7,920 bases of DNA from Caulobacteraceae bacterium. GTDB lineage: Bacteria > Pseudomonadota > Alphaproteobacteria > Caulobacterales > Caulobacteraceae. Shown piece after piece: positions 6,021-7,920 of the stretch (position 1 is the stretch's first letter; every line of letters starts with the position of its first letter). The stretch lies in NCBI GenBank assembly GCA_003136615.1, contig PLFA01000146.1, positions 13,284-21,203 on the forward strand, in the 5' to 3' direction. A program made the position numbers and the translations under genes. The notes beneath the pieces were generated by a model. That model was not told the origin of the DNA, ran no database searches, and worked only from the letters and a program-made list of their open reading frames with translations.

Positions 6021-7745
6021 ATGCCGCGTCGCGTCCCGCTGATAGCGAAGACGGTCAGTCTTCAGGCTTTCGTTGTGGCGACGTTGATCATGGCCTTGGC
6101 CCTAGGGGTCCGTCTCGCGCTGGGCGCTGTGCTTCCGGGGACGCCGCCCTTCATAACCCTGTTTCCAGCCATCCTTTTGGTGGGACTGCTTTGCGGACCC
6201 GTGGCCGCCTCAGTCGCGGTTGTTTGCGCCACCGTCGCGGCGCTCGGCTTGTGGCTGCCTTACCGGCCGGCCCTGCCGCACGCAAAAATGGCGGGCTTCC
6301 TGTCGGCCGGTCTTTTTGTCCTCGCCTCCGGCGCCGTTGTCTGGGCGACCGCGCGATTTCGCGCCGAGCTCAACCGGATGGGCCTTGCGCGCGCGGCGCT
6401 GGAGCTGGCCCAGGATGTGGGGGGAATGGGGTCATTCGAATACAACCTCAATACAGGTCGTATCGAGGCTTCGGGCTCCGCATATCGCCTGCATGGCATG
6501 GCTGAAGGCCGTCAAGGTAGCGCGCCCGAAGACTGGCTGCGCGGCATCGATCCCCAGGACTTACAATTGGCCCGCGAGAGGTTGCGGGAGGCTGTGGAGC
6601 AGGGTGGAGAGGTTGCCTATAGCTATCGCCTCGCGGACGAGGCCGGTTGCCAGAGGTGGATCAACGCCCGCGCGCGGGTTGTCTCTACCGGGGGCGAGCG
6701 GCGGTTGGTCTGCGCCCTGGTGGATGTCACGGACCAGATCAAGAACCAGAAAGCGCTTGAGAGGGAGCAAGAGCGTCTGCGTCTGGCCCTGGAGGCCGGC
6801 GGCCTCGCGGTGTGGGAATTTCACCCTGACACGGGGGTCTCCAGCATTGATTCCCGATATGCGGCGACCATGGGCCTCGATCCTCGCCTTTCGAACTCAA
6901 CACTCGAGGAGATTGGCAACTCCATACACCCGGATGATCGCGAGCGTGTCTGGGACGAACACAACGCGGGCTTGGCGGCGGGGGGCGACTACAGAATCGA
7001 ATTCCGCGTCGTGCATGCCAGCGGACGAGTCCGATGGGTGATTTCAAAGGGTATCATGATCGATGGGGACTTGCCGTCATCGTCCACACTGGTCGGCGTT
7101 ATTCAGGACATCACCGATCAGAGGGAGAGGGAGGAAGATCTGCGAGCGTTCGCGGCGAACCGGGAGATCCTCATTCGTGAAGCCGATCACAGGATCAAGA
7201 ACTCGCTTCAGCTGGTGACGAGCCTGCTCAGAATGCAACTGAGGGGTCTGGAGGACACGCCCGTGGCCGAGGCCTTGAAGGGCGCCATTGCCCGCGTTCA
7301 AGCCATTGCGGCGAGCCATCTGGCGCTGCAGAGCAGTCAGGACTTTCAGACGGTGGATTTCGCGTTAGTGCTGAAGGAGCTCTGCTCTCACTTCACGGCG
7401 TTTCACCCAGACGCAGACATCGACTGCCATATCGACGGGCCACTGATGATGGATGCGGATCGCGCGATTCCGCTTGGCCTCGTCGCCAACGAACTCATGA
7501 CAAATGCTCTGCGACACGCGTTTCCCGAAGGTCGATCTGGCACGGTGACGTTGAACGCGCTGCGGGATCACGACGATGTTGTTGTGAGAGTCGGCGACAA
7601 CGGTGTCGGAACTTCTCGGCCCTCGAGGAATGGCGGTCTTGGGTCAAAGATAATCGGCTCGCTCATCACTCAAATTGGCGCGCAAATTGAGACACATAAG
7701 ACGCCTGACGTGGGTACGGCGGTGACCATTCGGTTACCGGCTTAG
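6021..7745 (+). CDS. Membrane sensor histidine kinase, DUF4118-PAS-PAS-HisKA_2-HATPase
   Basis: A 574-residue sensor kinase. Residues 1-115 hold about four membrane helices (roughly 13-36, 44-59, 60-80, 91-110), with PPFITLFPAILL typical of the DUF4118 (KdpD-like) membrane domain. Two PAS domains follow, at about 124-243 and 251-368, the second with a clear PAC segment (ASGRVRWV through DITDQ). The phosphorylation helix has EADHRIKNSLQLVTSLLRM, with His390 as acceptor, which is HisKA_2 type. The ATPase domain has the N box NELMTNALRHAF (490-501), DNGVG (526-530) and GGLGSKI (538-544). All catalytic motifs are intact. The kinase is related to those feeding alphaproteobacterial stress and light signalling, such as the PhyK group, but its input is unknown; the PAS sequences lack the NCRFLQ motif of LOV domains. 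No response regulator lies beside it in the window. ATG 6021 lacks a Shine-Dalgarno and depends on, or is preceded by, the leader described separately. Confidence 0.93.
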   Translation: MPRRVPLIAKTVSLQAFVVATLIMALALGVRLALGAVLPGTPPFITLFPAILLVGLLCGPVAASVAVVCATVAALGLWLPYRPALPHAKMAGFLSAGLFVLASGAVVWATARFRAELNRMGLARAALELAQDVGGMGSFEYNLNTGRIEASGSAYRLHGMAEGRQGSAPEDWLRGIDPQDLQLARERLREAVEQGGEVAYSYRLADEAGCQRWINARARVVSTGGERRLVCALVDVTDQIKNQKALEREQERLRLALEAGGLAVWEFHPDTGVSSIDSRYAATMGLDPRLSNSTLEEIGNSIHPDDRERVWDEHNAGLAAGGDYRIEFRVVHASGRVRWVISKGIMIDGDLPSSSTLVGVIQDITDQREREEDLRAFAANREILIREADHRIKNSLQLVTSLLRMQLRGLEDTPVAEALKGAIARVQAIAASHLALQSSQDFQTVDFALVLKELCSHFTAFHPDADIDCHIDGPLMMDADRAIPLGLVANELMTNALRHAFPEGRSGTVTLNALRDHDDVVVRVGDNGVGTSRPSRNGGLGSKIIGSLITQIGAQIETHKTPDVGTAVTIRLPA

Positions 7746-7831
7746 GGACCGTTGTCGACCCGCGCCAGTGATATCCAGAGCCGGTGATTGCCGCCAGGCG
7801 CGCACGCAACGCGGCCGACGCATATAGAAGT

Positions 7832-7881
7832 TGTCTACGCCGGTTAGAGAAGACACTTTCTGTCACCGTTAGAGATGACAC
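7832..7881 (+). repeat. Pair of degenerate direct repeats with nested inverted arms
   Basis: GTTAGAGAAGACAC (7843-7856) and GTTAGAGATGACAC (7868-7881) match at 13 of 14 bases with a period of 25. Each is the right part of a larger unit with inverted ends: TGTCT(7832-7836)/AGACA(7851-7855) and TGTCA(7861-7865)/TGACA(7876-7880). The one base that differs in the right arm is compensated in the left arm. Multiple short terminal repeats starting in TGT, with a TTAGA-like core, are reminiscent of IS21-family element ends, with transposase genes expected beyond the window. Paired operators are the alternative. No transposase is visible. Confidence 0.55.
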
Positions 7882-7889
7882 AGACGCCC

Positions 7890-7910
7890 GGGGTCGGGGC
7901 GGCGGGCGGG
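7890..7910 (+). other. Canonical G-quadruplex motif in G-rich stretch
   Basis: Four G runs of at least three occur at 7890-7893, 7896-7899, 7904-7906 and 7908-7910, separated by loops of 2, 4 and 1 bases, which satisfies the usual G3+N1-7 pattern on the + strand. The stretch is non-coding in this window and continues as G/C-only sequence to near the right edge. In a high-GC genome such motifs also arise by chance. Confidence 0.35.
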
Positions 7911-7920
7911 CGCGGAGCCC

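Noticed and set aside
6220..7041. 273-codon + strand open frame inside the kinase gene
   Set aside because: It is an alternate frame of the PAS region, rich in Arg, Ser and Pro, without domain signatures. The kinase frame accounts for the sequence.
7746..7831. Possible terminator or small RNA after the kinase gene
   Set aside because: No stable hairpin with a T tract and no conserved RNA feature could be seen; only loose GC-rich complementarity is present.
7666..7881. 71-codon minus-strand frame over the kinase end and right-hand non-coding region
   Set aside because: It overlaps the ATPase domain end and the repeat pair, has no recognisable domain, and its start falls in the repeat.

Overview
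The window reads as a chromosomal segment of a high-GC alphaproteobacterium, most likely of the Caulobacterales type (Caulobacter, Phenylobacterium and relatives). That placement rests on the base composition, on the ParC C-terminus, and on a HisKA_2-class sensor kinase of the sort common in that group. It is inferred from protein character, not from a database match. All six genes are on the + strand and coding density is high. No RNA genes, CRISPR array or complete mobile element are visible.

Layout: (1) 1-1422 is the C-terminal two thirds of ParC, topoisomerase IV subunit A, whose start and active-site tyrosine lie upstream of the window. (2) 1477-5884 is a tightly packed run of four genes: a cytoplasmic dienelactone-hydrolase-family enzyme, a stand-alone TfoX N-terminal-domain protein 1 base after it, a secreted M13 (neprilysin-like) zinc endopeptidase 7 bases further on, and after 56 bases a secreted M19 dipeptidase. 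A small hairpin followed by a T tract overlaps the dipeptidase stop codon and probably ends the unit. (3) 6021-7745 encodes a membrane histidine kinase with a DUF4118-like four-helix sensor, two PAS domains and a HisKA_2/HATPase core. Its 5' leader contains a very strong Shine-Dalgarno that does not serve the kinase ATG but an in-frame 16-codon mini-ORF. (4) 7746-7920 is non-coding and contains two related repeats with nested inverted arms, then a very G-rich stretch. The repeats may be the left end of an insertion sequence continuing past the window, or a pair of operators.

How the genes may work together: the M13 endopeptidase would cut peptides outside the cytoplasmic membrane and the M19 enzyme would split the resulting dipeptides, which makes a plausible peptide-scavenging or envelope-turnover pair. 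The DLH and TfoX-domain proteins appear co-transcribed with them but share no obvious pathway. The kinase has no response regulator beside it in this window. I found no strong case for a wholly new system. The items most worth checking are the kinase leader, the repeats at the right edge, and the divergent M13 active-site surroundings.
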